Part shown: positions 1-7,552 of the stretch, one piece after another
How the letters are laid out: each line of letters opens with the position of its first letter
Numbering within the stretch: the first letter of the stretch is position 1
Source: Roseateles sp. SL47
GTDB taxonomy: Bacteria > Pseudomonadota > Gammaproteobacteria > Burkholderiales > Burkholderiaceae_C
Assembly (NCBI RefSeq): GCF_026625885.1
Contig: NZ_CP113068.1
Span: 930,001 to 994,000 of the forward strand
Reading direction: 5' to 3'
DNA: 64,000 bases
Translations under genes and position numbers: made by a program
Notes under the pieces: model-generated
Told to the model about the DNA's origin: nothing
Database searches by the model: none
What the model saw: only the letters and a program-made list of their open reading frames with translations

Positions 1-266
1 CGGTCTTTGGCGTCCGGAATGCGGGTGCAGGCTTCGGCGGACAGCGGTGGGCCGGAGGCGGCCAGCGTCGGCGCGGGGGCCTGTGGCGCTGGTGCGGGTG
101 CGGGTGCGGGCGGTGGTGCGGGCGCTGGTGCGGTCCCCAGCGCAGAGAACGCTGCCGACGCTGGCGGCGTCACGCCCTGGGCATGGCTGGGCAGCAGACC
201 TGCCGCACCCATCAGGCTGACCATCGCGATCACGGCACCAAGGCCGGGCTGACACAAGATTTTCAC
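1..266 (-). CDS. Exported Pro/Ala-rich protein, 3' end outside window
   Basis: This is the first 88 codons of a minus-strand gene running off the left edge. The GTG start at 266 has a GGGAG ribosome-binding site about eight bases upstream. The product opens with a typical Sec signal peptide (Lys at residue 2, a hydrophobic stretch at about 8-25, then SHAQ as a likely cleavage site). A linker of alternating Ala-Pro residues follows at about 45-67, and then the start of a region containing one Cys. The functional domain lies outside the window, so no function can be given. A plus-strand reading frame over the same bases is only the shadow of the Ala/Pro repeats. Confidence 0.6.
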   Translation of the reverse strand, partial: MKILCQPGLGAVIAMVSLMGAAGLLPSHAQGVTPPASAAFSALGTAPAPAPPPAPAPAPAPQAPAPTLAASGPPLSAEACTRIPDAKD

Positions 267-371
267 TGAAGACTCCCATCAAGGCCGCGCCTCATGGCAA
301 ATGGAATGCCCGGGGGAGGGGGGAGGTCCCAGCCGACCCGGCCCGTTGGCGGTCCGTGAAGGCTCCCTAGA

Positions 372-1502
372 ATGCCGCCCATGGCCCCTTGCCACACCCC
401 GCCCCCTGTTGATGTGCCGACCGCACGATGGTCCCAGCGCGTGTGCCACACCCGAGCGTTACGGCAGTTCCGGGGGTGGCTGCAACGGCAGCATGGGGTG
501 GTGGCCGGCGTCTTTGTGTCGGTGGCCCTGCTGGCCGGTTGTGCATCACCTTCAGCGCCCCCAGCGGTTTCGCCGCCGTCGCCCCTCGCCTGGATTCCCG
601 TGGAGGGTGCCGCCGGTCTGCTGTACGCCCGGGACACCGGCAGCCCGGGCCAGGTCTTGCATTGGCTGCGGCTGGATCTGCAGGATCCGACCCTGTCGCT
701 CTCCCTCACCGGCCCGGAACAGAAGGGCAGGACGCTGGACCGGTTCAACGGCGCCACCCAGGCCCTGGCGGCGCTCAACGCCTCGTTCTTCACCAAGCGC
801 TTCGAGCCGCGTGGGTGGACGGTGTCGTCGGGCCAGGCGTGGGCGCCCGTGATTGCCGCAGCCGACAGCCCGATGCTCAGTTGCGACCGCAGCGATCAAT
901 GCCAACTCGCCCTCACCCGCCCGGTGTCTGCCCCGCAGGACAGCTGGCTGGCCGTGTCCGGCACGCCCTGGCTGGTGCGGGATGGCATTGCGAGGCAGCC
1001 CACTGACGATGCGGGTTGCGGGTTCTGCGCGGCCCGACATCCCCGGACAGCGCTGGGGCTGGACAGCAGCGGGCACCTGCTGACCCTGGTTCTGGTGGAG
1101 GGCCGGCGGGTGGAAGCCGAAGGGCTGACCCTGAGCGACCTGGCTCAGCGCATGCGCGCACAGGGTGTGCTGCAAGCGCTGAATCTGGATGGAGGCGGCA
1201 GCACCGCCTTGCTGCTGACGGGGCGGCTGGTCACCAGCCGGCCCTTCAATGAACCGATGCTTCGTCCCTTGGCGAATGCTCTGCTGATCCATCGCGTGGA
1301 AACAGTGCGGATGCCGACGGAGGCACCGACGGGTTCAGGTTCGGGAACGCCATCCGCACCAACACTCTCTGCCGCGCTGGCTCATGAAATCATGCCGACT
1401 TCGCCTGCAACGTCAGAGCGCCAGATGGCAACCCTTCCCAAGCCGACTCCTGCTGGAGCCCCTGCCCTCCAGCGCCCCTCTCCATCCACGCCGCGCCCAT
1501 GA
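372..1502 (+). CDS. Phosphodiester glycosidase (NAGPA) domain lipoprotein
   Basis: This 376-residue protein has a lipoprotein-type signal (LLAGC lipobox near residues 54-58) preceded by a basic segment. The body matches the phosphodiester glycosidase (NAGPA, PF09992) family: an N-A-S-F-F-T segment, a central region with R-T-A-L-G, and the hallmark N-L-D-G-G-G-S-T motif near residue 272. The family hydrolyses sugar-phosphodiester bonds, but bacterial substrates are mostly unknown. The last 70 residues are a Pro/Ser/Thr-rich tail. Its stop overlaps the next start by four bases, so the two are probably translated together. The start is uncertain, because several upstream residues before the lipobox are unusual. 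Proximity to murQ suggests a role on envelope glycans, which is inference. Confidence 0.75.
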   Translation: MPPMAPCHTPPPVDVPTARWSQRVCHTRALRQFRGWLQRQHGVVAGVFVSVALLAGCASPSAPPAVSPPSPLAWIPVEGAAGLLYARDTGSPGQVLHWLRLDLQDPTLSLSLTGPEQKGRTLDRFNGATQALAALNASFFTKRFEPRGWTVSSGQAWAPVIAAADSPMLSCDRSDQCQLALTRPVSAPQDSWLAVSGTPWLVRDGIARQPTDDAGCGFCAARHPRTALGLDSSGHLLTLVLVEGRRVEAEGLTLSDLAQRMRAQGVLQALNLDGGGSTALLLTGRLVTSRPFNEPMLRPLANALLIHRVETVRMPTEAPTGSGSGTPSAPTLSAALAHEIMPTSPATSERQMATLPKPTPAGAPALQRPSPSTPRP

Positions 1503-2908
1503 CCACCGCCCAGCCTCTCGGCCCCCCCCAAGGCCCCTCCCCGTACAGCCTCCCGTCGCGCTGGACGCTGCTTGTAGCTGCCGCATTGCTGGCCGCTTGT
1601 GCCACCCAAACGCCCGCACCGGTGCCCCCCACCGGCCGCCCTGGCGCAGCCGCCAACGACTTCAGCCCCGCCGCGTTGCAAGCGCTGCGCCCCGCCCAGT
1701 TCCGTTCCACCGTGGGCTCGGCCGCGCAGGCACGGGACCGCATGGAGCTGGACCGGGCCCGCCTGCGCGGCGCGGTGGCCGTGGCCCGTGCCAATCCGCA
1801 GGACACGGCCGCCTTGCGCGAACTGGCCGAAGGCCTGCGTCTGGCCGCCCACTACAACTTCGAGCTGGACACCGCCCGCCCGGCCCTGCTGGCCGCCCTG
1901 CCCACCCTGGACCGCCAGCCACCGGACGTCCAACGCCCACTGCTGACGGCGGCCTACACGCTCTATCCGCAGGACGCGGCGCCGCTGCTGCGAGACCTGC
2001 TCCCCAAACTCTCAACGCCGCGCGAATTCGCCATCGCCGCCTACACGCTGCTGCGCAGCCGGCAGCCCGCCGATCAGGCGCTGGTGCGCTCCCAGCTGGT
2101 GCAGCGGGACACGGCCGAACCCCGGCTGCAGGCGTTGGCGCAGGCCCTGTCCGTGGCTGAAGGCCATGCACAGCCGGCCCGTCCGCCGCTGGCCGATCTG
2201 CTGGCGCTGCGGCCCGGCTTCCCGGTGGTGTTCAGCTTCCAGCGTCCGGGCCGCCAGCAGATGGGCCTGGCCTTGGTCCGGCAAGCGGATGGGCGGTTCG
2301 TGCGGCGCAGTGATGGTGGTGTTTTCCATATCGCTCAACTGGCGCTCTCCAGCAGCGGTTTGCCTGGCACCATCACCCTGGGCAACACCCCCCAAGGCCT
2401 GTTTGCCATTCAGGGCGCGGGCCGGGCGGCCACCAATGTGTGGATCGGCCCCACGCCCTATCTCCATTCCAAGGTGCCGGTCGAGGCGAGCGTGGCGGAC
2501 TTTGAACAACGCCAGGCCGGTGCGGCGGAACCGGGCTGGTCCCTGGACCGTTACCGCGCCCTGCTCCCCGCCAGCTGGCAGGCCTACCCGCCGCTGCAGG
2601 AAGCCTGGCTGGCCGGGCTGGCTGGCCGTGACGAGATGCTGATGCATGGCAGCACCATCGACCCGCGTTATTACCAGGGCAGCAGCTACTTCCCGGGCAC
2701 GCCCTCGGACGGCTGCATGGTCGCCATGGAATATTGGGATGCGGCCGGCACCATGGTGCATAGCGACCAGCTGGCGCTGCTGCAGGCGTTTACCAACCAG
2801 GGGCGTGACCGGGGTTACCTGGTGCTGGTGGAGCTGGACGCCGCCCCTCGGCCGGTGAGCCTGGCGGAGGTGATCGACGCGGTGGTGCAGGCGGAAAGCA
2901 GGCTGTGA
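1499..2908 (+). CDS. Lipoprotein with L,D-transpeptidase-like HGS/SDGC motif
   Basis: This 469-residue protein starts at an ATGA overlap with the preceding gene. A basic N-region, a hydrophobic stretch and LLAAC near residue 34 mark it as a lipoprotein. The middle is alpha-helical and Ala/Leu/Gln-rich and matches no family I recognise. The C-terminal part resembles a YkuD-type fold: G-N-T-P-Q-G followed by H383-G-S and S403-D-G-C406. L,D-transpeptidases use an HG(S/T)...(S/T)HGC signature with the Cys as nucleophile; here Asp replaces the usual His of the SHGC box. It could be a divergent transpeptidase or a related peptidoglycan-processing enzyme. The neighbour murQ and the envelope location fit that reading. 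Confidence 0.55.
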   Translation: MTTAQPLGPPQGPSPYSLPSRWTLLVAAALLAACATQTPAPVPPTGRPGAAANDFSPAALQALRPAQFRSTVGSAAQARDRMELDRARLRGAVAVARANPQDTAALRELAEGLRLAAHYNFELDTARPALLAALPTLDRQPPDVQRPLLTAAYTLYPQDAAPLLRDLLPKLSTPREFAIAAYTLLRSRQPADQALVRSQLVQRDTAEPRLQALAQALSVAEGHAQPARPPLADLLALRPGFPVVFSFQRPGRQQMGLALVRQADGRFVRRSDGGVFHIAQLALSSSGLPGTITLGNTPQGLFAIQGAGRAATNVWIGPTPYLHSKVPVEASVADFEQRQAGAAEPGWSLDRYRALLPASWQAYPPLQEAWLAGLAGRDEMLMHGSTIDPRYYQGSSYFPGTPSDGCMVAMEYWDAAGTMVHSDQLALLQAFTNQGRDRGYLVLVELDAAPRPVSLAEVIDAVVQAESRL

Positions 2909-3011
2909 GTCGGTGAGTGCCCGCCCCTCATGCCCGGATTACCACCGGTTATGGCGACAGCGGCCCCTTGTATTGGCCGACACCCGCCGCGCAGACTAGA
3001 GTGGCGGCGCC

Positions 3012-3905
3012 ATGCTCAACATCCTCAATACCGAGACCCCCAGCCAGCGGCATCCGGACCTGGACCTCTACGACAGTGTCCGGTTGGTGGAGGCCTTGGT
3101 GGACGACCAGCAAACCGCGCTGGACGCCGTGCGTGCCGCAGGCCCCGCGCTGGCCGCTGCCGTCGAAGCTGCGGTGCCGCGCATGGCGGCGGGGGGCCGG
3201 TTGCTGTATGCCGGCGCCGGCACCTCCGGGCGGCTGGGTGTGCTGGACAGCGTGGAACTCACCCCCACCTTTTCCTGGCCGGCCGAGCGCGCGGTGGCGC
3301 TGATCGCTGGCGGTGAATCTGCGATGTTCATGGCGGTGGAAGGGGCGGAGGACAACACGCTGCAAGGCCAGAAGGACCTCGAGGCCGTCCAACCCGGCCC
3401 GAATGATGTGCTGCTGGCCATTGCCGCTTCCGGCCAGACCCCCTACGTGCTGGGCGCCTTGGCCGCTGCCCGCCAGGCGGGGTGCCTGACGGTGGGCCTG
3501 GCCAACAACGCCGGCGCTGCCGTGCTGGCGGCGAGCGACCATCCCATCCTGCTGGACACCGGCGCCGAGATCATCTCCGGCAGCACCCGGCTCAAAGCGG
3601 GCACGGCGCAGAAGATCGCCCTCAACAGCTTCTCCAGCGCCCTGATGGTCCGGCTGCACAAGGTCTACGGCAACCTGATGGTGGACATGAAGGCCACCAA
3701 TGCCAAGCTGGTGCGCCGCGCGGTGGCCCTGACGATGCGGGCCGCCGGTGTGGATGAGCCCAGCGCCCGCCAGGCCCTGGAACACTGCAACTTCAGTGTG
3801 AAAACGGCGGTCGTGATGCTGCTCAAGCAGTTGCCCGCCGAGCAGGCGGCTGCGCTGCTGGACCACCACGCCGGCAACGTGCGCCGGGCCTTGGCCCGGC
3901 AGTGA
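3012..3905 (+). CDS. murQ: N-acetylmuramic acid 6-phosphate etherase MurQ
   Basis: MurQ cleaves the D-lactyl ether of MurNAc 6-phosphate in the cytoplasm, giving GlcNAc 6-phosphate and D-lactate, the key step for using the muramic acid of peptidoglycan. The 297-residue length is normal for the family. The SIS-domain signature G-A-G-T-S-G-R-L-G at residues 67-75, followed by D79-S and E82 (matching the catalytic Glu region), is clear, and the C-terminal helical part is complete. It lies 44 bases upstream of a permease of the MurNAc-transporter type. The muramic-acid kinase needed before it appears to be the BadF-type gene at 10203. Confidence 0.95.
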   Translation: MLNILNTETPSQRHPDLDLYDSVRLVEALVDDQQTALDAVRAAGPALAAAVEAAVPRMAAGGRLLYAGAGTSGRLGVLDSVELTPTFSWPAERAVALIAGGESAMFMAVEGAEDNTLQGQKDLEAVQPGPNDVLLAIAASGQTPYVLGALAAARQAGCLTVGLANNAGAAVLAASDHPILLDTGAEIISGSTRLKAGTAQKIALNSFSSALMVRLHKVYGNLMVDMKATNAKLVRRAVALTMRAAGVDEPSARQALEHCNFSVKTAVVMLLKQLPAEQAAALLDHHAGNVRRALARQ

Positions 3906-3949
3906 TCGTCCTTCAGCGCCCACGGCATGGGCGGTGAGACACTTCGTCC

Positions 3950-5344
3950 ATGCAGGCCGAATCCACACCTTCCCAGCCCCCATCTTCCCAGCCCCCATCT
4001 TCCCCGCCCCCATCCTCCCCGCCCGCTTCTTCCCCCCTCCCCACTCCCCAGCCGCCCTCCACCGTGTCCAGCACCGCCCCCGCCCGCGCCCCCTGGGGAT
4101 GGGTGCCCTCGCTCTATTTTGTGCAGGGCATTCCCTATGTGGTGGTGATGTCGCTCTCTACCGTCATCTACAAGAACATGTCGGTGTCCAACACCGACCT
4201 GGCCCTCTACACCAGCGGGCTTTACCTGCCGTGGGTGATCAAGCCGCTGTGGTCGCCCCTGGTGGAAATGTTTGGCACCAAGCGCTTGTGGACCACGCTG
4301 CTGCAGCTGGGCATGGGCGCCGCATTGGCGGCCGTGGCGCTGACGCTGCCGATGAACCACTTCTTCCAACTCTCGCTGGCGATGTTCTGGTTGATGGCCT
4401 TTGCATCGGCCTCCCATGACATTGCCGCCGATGGCTTTTACATGCTGGCGCTTCCACAGCATCAGCAGGCAGCCTTTGTGGGGGTGCGGTCCACCTTCTA
4501 CCGGCTGGCCAATATCGCCTGCAACGGTGGCATGGTGTGGCTGGCGGGCGAGCTGCATGAAGAAGGGCAGGATTGGGCTCACGCCTGGCAAACCGTGCTG
4601 GCGCTGGTGGCAGCGGTGTTGATCGGCCTGGCGGTCTTCCACGCCTGGCGCCTGCCCCGGCCGGCCCCGGACACCCCCGCGCCCCGCGCCGACCGCCAGT
4701 GGCGGCATTTCTTTGCCATCTTTGCCGAGTTCTTCCGCAAGCCCGGGCTGGCGGTGATCATCGGCTTTCTGCTGCTCTACCGATTTCCGGAAGCGCAGCT
4801 GCTGAAACTCGCCACCCCCTTTTTGTTGGATCCGGTCAGCGTCGGCGGGCTCGGGCTGGACAACAAGGCCGTGGGCCTGGCCTACGGCACCGTGGGCCTT
4901 GTGGCACTGACCCTGGGTGGGCTGCTGGGCGGCTGGATCATTTCCAAGGTCGGCCTGAAGCGGGCGTTGTGGCCCCTGGTGCTGGCCATGCATCTGCCCA
5001 ATGTCGTGTTCCTGGCGATGGCCTGGAGCCATCCGGGCTCGTTGTGGATCATCTGCGCCGCGCTGGCGGTGGAACAGTTCGGTTATGGCCTCGGCTTCAC
5101 CGCCTACCTGATGTTCATGATCCTGGTGGCCGAGGGCCCGCACAAGACGGCGCACTATGCGCTGTGTACCGGGTTCATGGCCCTGGGCATGATGGTGCCC
5201 GGCATGTGGAGCGGCTGGCTGCAGGATCAGCTGGGGTACCTGCACTTCTTTGGGTGGGTGCTGGTGGCGGCCGTGCCGGCTCTGATCATGACGGCCCAGA
5301 TCCGGGTACCGGAAGGGTTTGGCAAGAAGCAAGCTGAGGCCTGA
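3950..5344 (+). CDS. MurT/AmpG-type MFS permease for MurNAc or muropeptides
   Basis: This is a 464-residue inner-membrane permease with about twelve hydrophobic segments. The first segment contains Y-F-V-Q-G-I-P-Y, and a later one has S-A-S-H-D-I-A-A-D-G, the conserved PAT/AmpG-type pattern. The sequence is closer to the MurNAc permease type described in Tannerella forsythia (MurT) than to enterobacterial AmpG; this is recalled from the family, not measured. It follows murQ directly, which supports import of MurNAc or a small muropeptide. The first 45 residues are an unusual Pro/Ser-rich cytoplasmic tail coded by four 15-base tandem repeats. Translation could instead begin near the first membrane helix. 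Confidence 0.8.
   Translation: MQAESTPSQPPSSQPPSSPPPSSPPASSPLPTPQPPSTVSSTAPARAPWGWVPSLYFVQGIPYVVVMSLSTVIYKNMSVSNTDLALYTSGLYLPWVIKPLWSPLVEMFGTKRLWTTLLQLGMGAALAAVALTLPMNHFFQLSLAMFWLMAFASASHDIAADGFYMLALPQHQQAAFVGVRSTFYRLANIACNGGMVWLAGELHEEGQDWAHAWQTVLALVAAVLIGLAVFHAWRLPRPAPDTPAPRADRQWRHFFAIFAEFFRKPGLAVIIGFLLLYRFPEAQLLKLATPFLLDPVSVGGLGLDNKAVGLAYGTVGLVALTLGGLLGGWIISKVGLKRALWPLVLAMHLPNVVFLAMAWSHPGSLWIICAALAVEQFGYGLGFTAYLMFMILVAEGPHKTAHYALCTGFMALGMMVPGMWSGWLQDQLGYLHFFGWVLVAAVPALIMTAQIRVPEGFGKKQAEA
3974..4033 (+). repeat. Four 15-base tandem repeats coding Q/P-P-P/A-S-S
   Basis: Four consecutive 15-base units (3974-3988, 3989-4003, 4004-4018, 4019-4033) each read CAG/CCG-CCC-CCA-TCT-TCC with few changes and code QPPSS, QPPSS, PPPSS and PPASS at the N-terminus of the permease. 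Because the unit is a multiple of three, copy-number change would alter tail length without breaking the frame. Confidence 0.85.
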
Positions 5345-5429
5345 TACGGCTGGACCTGCCGCCACCCGGGGTATCGTCCGGCACCCGTCAGTCTCTGACA
5401 GTACTCCCCACTTGAGGAACCCTGACCCC

Positions 5430-6956
5430 ATGCAACGGCGACGTCTGATCCACGCAGCTCTGGGATGGCCCGCGCTGGGCATGGGCGCCCATGTCCTCAC
5501 CGGTTGCGCCTCGGCCGCCCGGCCGGTTCCACCCACCACCGAGCCGGCCAGCGGGCCGCCGGCCGTCCCCCGGGAGTTTCGGGGCGTGTGGGTGGCCACG
5601 GTGGCCAACATCGACTGGCCGAGCCGCCGCGGGCTGCCCGCCGAGCAGCAGATCACCGAAATCCGGCAGTTGCTCGACACCGCCCGGGACCTGCGCCTGA
5701 ATGCCATCGTGCTGCAAGTGCGCACCAGTGCGGACGCGCTGTATGCCTCTTCGCTGGAACCCTGGAGTGAATATCTCACCGGCGTGCAAGGCCAGTCACC
5801 GGGCTACGACCCCTTGGCCGTGTGGTTGGCGGAGGCCCACGCCCGGGGGTTGGAGCTGCATGCCTGGATCAACCCGTATCGCGCCCGGCAGAGCGGTGGC
5901 CGCTCCGCGCCCGCCGCCCAGCATGTCAGCCGCAGGCGTCCGGATTGGGTGAAGACCTATGGCGATCAACTCTGGATCGACCCGGGCGAGCCGGAAGCGG
6001 CCGAACACACCCTGGCCGTCTGCCGGGACCTGCTCACCCGGTACGCGTTGGATGGCCTGCACATCGACGACTATTTCTACCCCTACCCGGTGCAGGACGC
6101 CGCCAAGCAGGAGGTCGACTTTCCGGATGAGCCCAGTTGGCAGCGATATCTGTCGCAAGGCGGCAGCCTGAGCCGCGCCGACTGGCGCCGCGACAACGTC
6201 GATCGGCTGGTGGAGCGTCTGCATGCGCTGGTCCGCGAGCTGCGGCCGGCCGCACGCCTGGGCATCAGCCCCTTCGGATTGCCGCGTCCGGCCCTCCGGC
6301 CAGCGGGCATTGAAGGCTTCTCCCAATATGACAAGCTCTATGCGGACGTAGAACGCTGGTTGTCCGAGGGCTGGCTGGATTACCTGGCGCCTCAGCTGTA
6401 CTGGCCACGGGCGCAGAAACCGCAGGCGTTTGAGCCGCTGCTGCGCGCCTGGCAGGGTTTGAATGGGAAGCAGCGGCATGTCTGGCCCGGCCTGTTCACC
6501 AGCAAGGCGGTGACCGATGCGGCCGGTTGGGCCCCGGACGAAATCCCGGCGCAGATCGAGATATGCCGGGCCAGCCCTGCCGCCGGCGGTCATCTGCACT
6601 TCAGCATGGTGCCACTGGCCCAGAACCGCCGCGGACTGACCACCTTGCTGCATCAGGGTGTCTATGCCGAGCCTGCCCTGCCGCCGACCACGCAGTGGCT
6701 GTCCGCTCCGCCCTGCGGCCCCGTCCAATTGCTGCGCCAGCGCACCGGTGATCTGCAACTCGTGACCCAGGATGGCGCACCCGCACGCTTGTTCGCCCTG
6801 TGGCGACGCGCCGCGCACCGCGGCGAGGCGGCGTGGCGCCTGGCGCTGATCGCCCCGGACGGACGGGTGCCTGCGCCCGAGGCCGGCGAAACCCTGGTGG
6901 TCCGCGCCATCAACGCGCTGAATTCAGAAGGCCCTGCCGCCACGTTCATCGTCTGA
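5430..6956 (+). CDS. GHL10-family glycoside hydrolase-like lipoprotein
   Basis: This 508-residue lipoprotein starts at ATG 5430, preceded by GAGGA. The signal ends at L-T-G-C-A-S near residue 28. The F-R-G-V-W-V-A-T-V-A-N-I-D-W-P-S segment just after it, followed by H-A-W-I-N-P-Y-R and H-I-D-D-Y-F-Y-P, is diagnostic of the glycosyl-hydrolase-like 10 family (PF02638, YngK type). These are predicted TIM-barrel glycosidases whose substrates are poorly known. A C-terminal beta-rich region of about 90 residues follows the barrel. Its place after murQ and the MurNAc-type permease suggests that it releases amino sugars from glycan strands in the periplasm, which is inference. Confidence 0.85.
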   Translation: MQRRRLIHAALGWPALGMGAHVLTGCASAARPVPPTTEPASGPPAVPREFRGVWVATVANIDWPSRRGLPAEQQITEIRQLLDTARDLRLNAIVLQVRTSADALYASSLEPWSEYLTGVQGQSPGYDPLAVWLAEAHARGLELHAWINPYRARQSGGRSAPAAQHVSRRRPDWVKTYGDQLWIDPGEPEAAEHTLAVCRDLLTRYALDGLHIDDYFYPYPVQDAAKQEVDFPDEPSWQRYLSQGGSLSRADWRRDNVDRLVERLHALVRELRPAARLGISPFGLPRPALRPAGIEGFSQYDKLYADVERWLSEGWLDYLAPQLYWPRAQKPQAFEPLLRAWQGLNGKQRHVWPGLFTSKAVTDAAGWAPDEIPAQIEICRASPAAGGHLHFSMVPLAQNRRGLTTLLHQGVYAEPALPPTTQWLSAPPCGPVQLLRQRTGDLQLVTQDGAPARLFALWRRAAHRGEAAWRLALIAPDGRVPAPEAGETLVVRAINALNSEGPAATFIV

Positions 6957-7067
6957 CCCGCCTGGGCTCAGACACAAACTGTCGATTCCGCGCAACGTCT
7001 GACGGACTCTAGGGGCGATTCTCAACCCCCGAGGAAACCCTCTTGAATGGCGGTTTGCGCGGCCACC

Positions 7068-7129
7068 GGCGCCAATGACGGGTGGCACGCTGACGCAGTG
7101 TTGCTGCGTGTCGTCAGTCTGCTGGCGCC
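7068..7129 (+). terminator. Long nested hairpin, possible terminator
   Basis: GGCGCCA at 7068-7074 pairs with TGGCGCC at 7123-7129. Inside it TGACG pairs with CGTCA, and ACGCAG pairs with CTGCGT around the loop TGTTG. The bases that follow are T-rich (TGTTATTTCTT). It could end the transcript of the glycosidase gene or act as a structured leader. Confidence 0.4.
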
Positions 7130-7308
7130 TGTTATTTCTTGTCACAAACCTTCAACATCCGGCCGGGAGACTCGCGTCCGTGAATCGCCGAGGCGGGTTC
7201 CGGCACGCCGGAAAACTGCTGCTGGCACAAAGTGAGCAGGACAGGAGCAAACCCTAGTGCGATGGTGTTGGTCGCATTGCTGGGCTGTGACTCGACTGGT
7301 AGGCTTTT

Positions 7309-7324
7309 TGCTTGAGATCAAGCA
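7309..7324. promoter_or_regulatory. 16-base inverted repeat, candidate operator
   Basis: TGCTTGA and TCAAGCA, separated by GA, form a perfect inverted repeat with 7-base arms in the AT-richer part of the leader, 229 bases before the receptor start. The size and symmetry suit a dimeric repressor. Which protein binds it is unknown. Confidence 0.35.
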
Positions 7325-7552
7325 GAGGTCGGCATTTCGACTTCTCACAAAGGTAGAGGGTGGCTGGTTGATAGAGGCCGGCGGTCGCGATTTTCGGGCC
7401 GCAACAAGAGATGCAAAACGTTTGCGAGGTGTGGTGCCTCCCTTCGATTTGCCGAAAAAGGTCCGGAAGGGGCGAGGGATGCCTTCCATGCAGCCGCGGA
7501 TTCGGTGGTTTCTCTTTTCTAAAAAATCGGTTCGTCGCACAGGAGCGCAAGA

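Larger units (their letters stand above)
6957..7552 (+). other. 596-base leader upstream of TonB receptor
   Basis: No convincing gene lies here. From about 7250 the GC content falls well below the surroundings. The stretch holds a large imperfect hairpin at 7068-7129, an inverted repeat at 7309-7324 and, just before 7553, the receptor's AGGAG ribosome-binding site. Open frames at 7047-7235 and 7257-7556 lack recognisable protein character; the second overlaps the receptor start by four bases and cannot be fully excluded as a leader peptide. The region most likely carries the end of the upstream transcript and the promoter and regulatory leader of the receptor gene. Confidence 0.5.
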
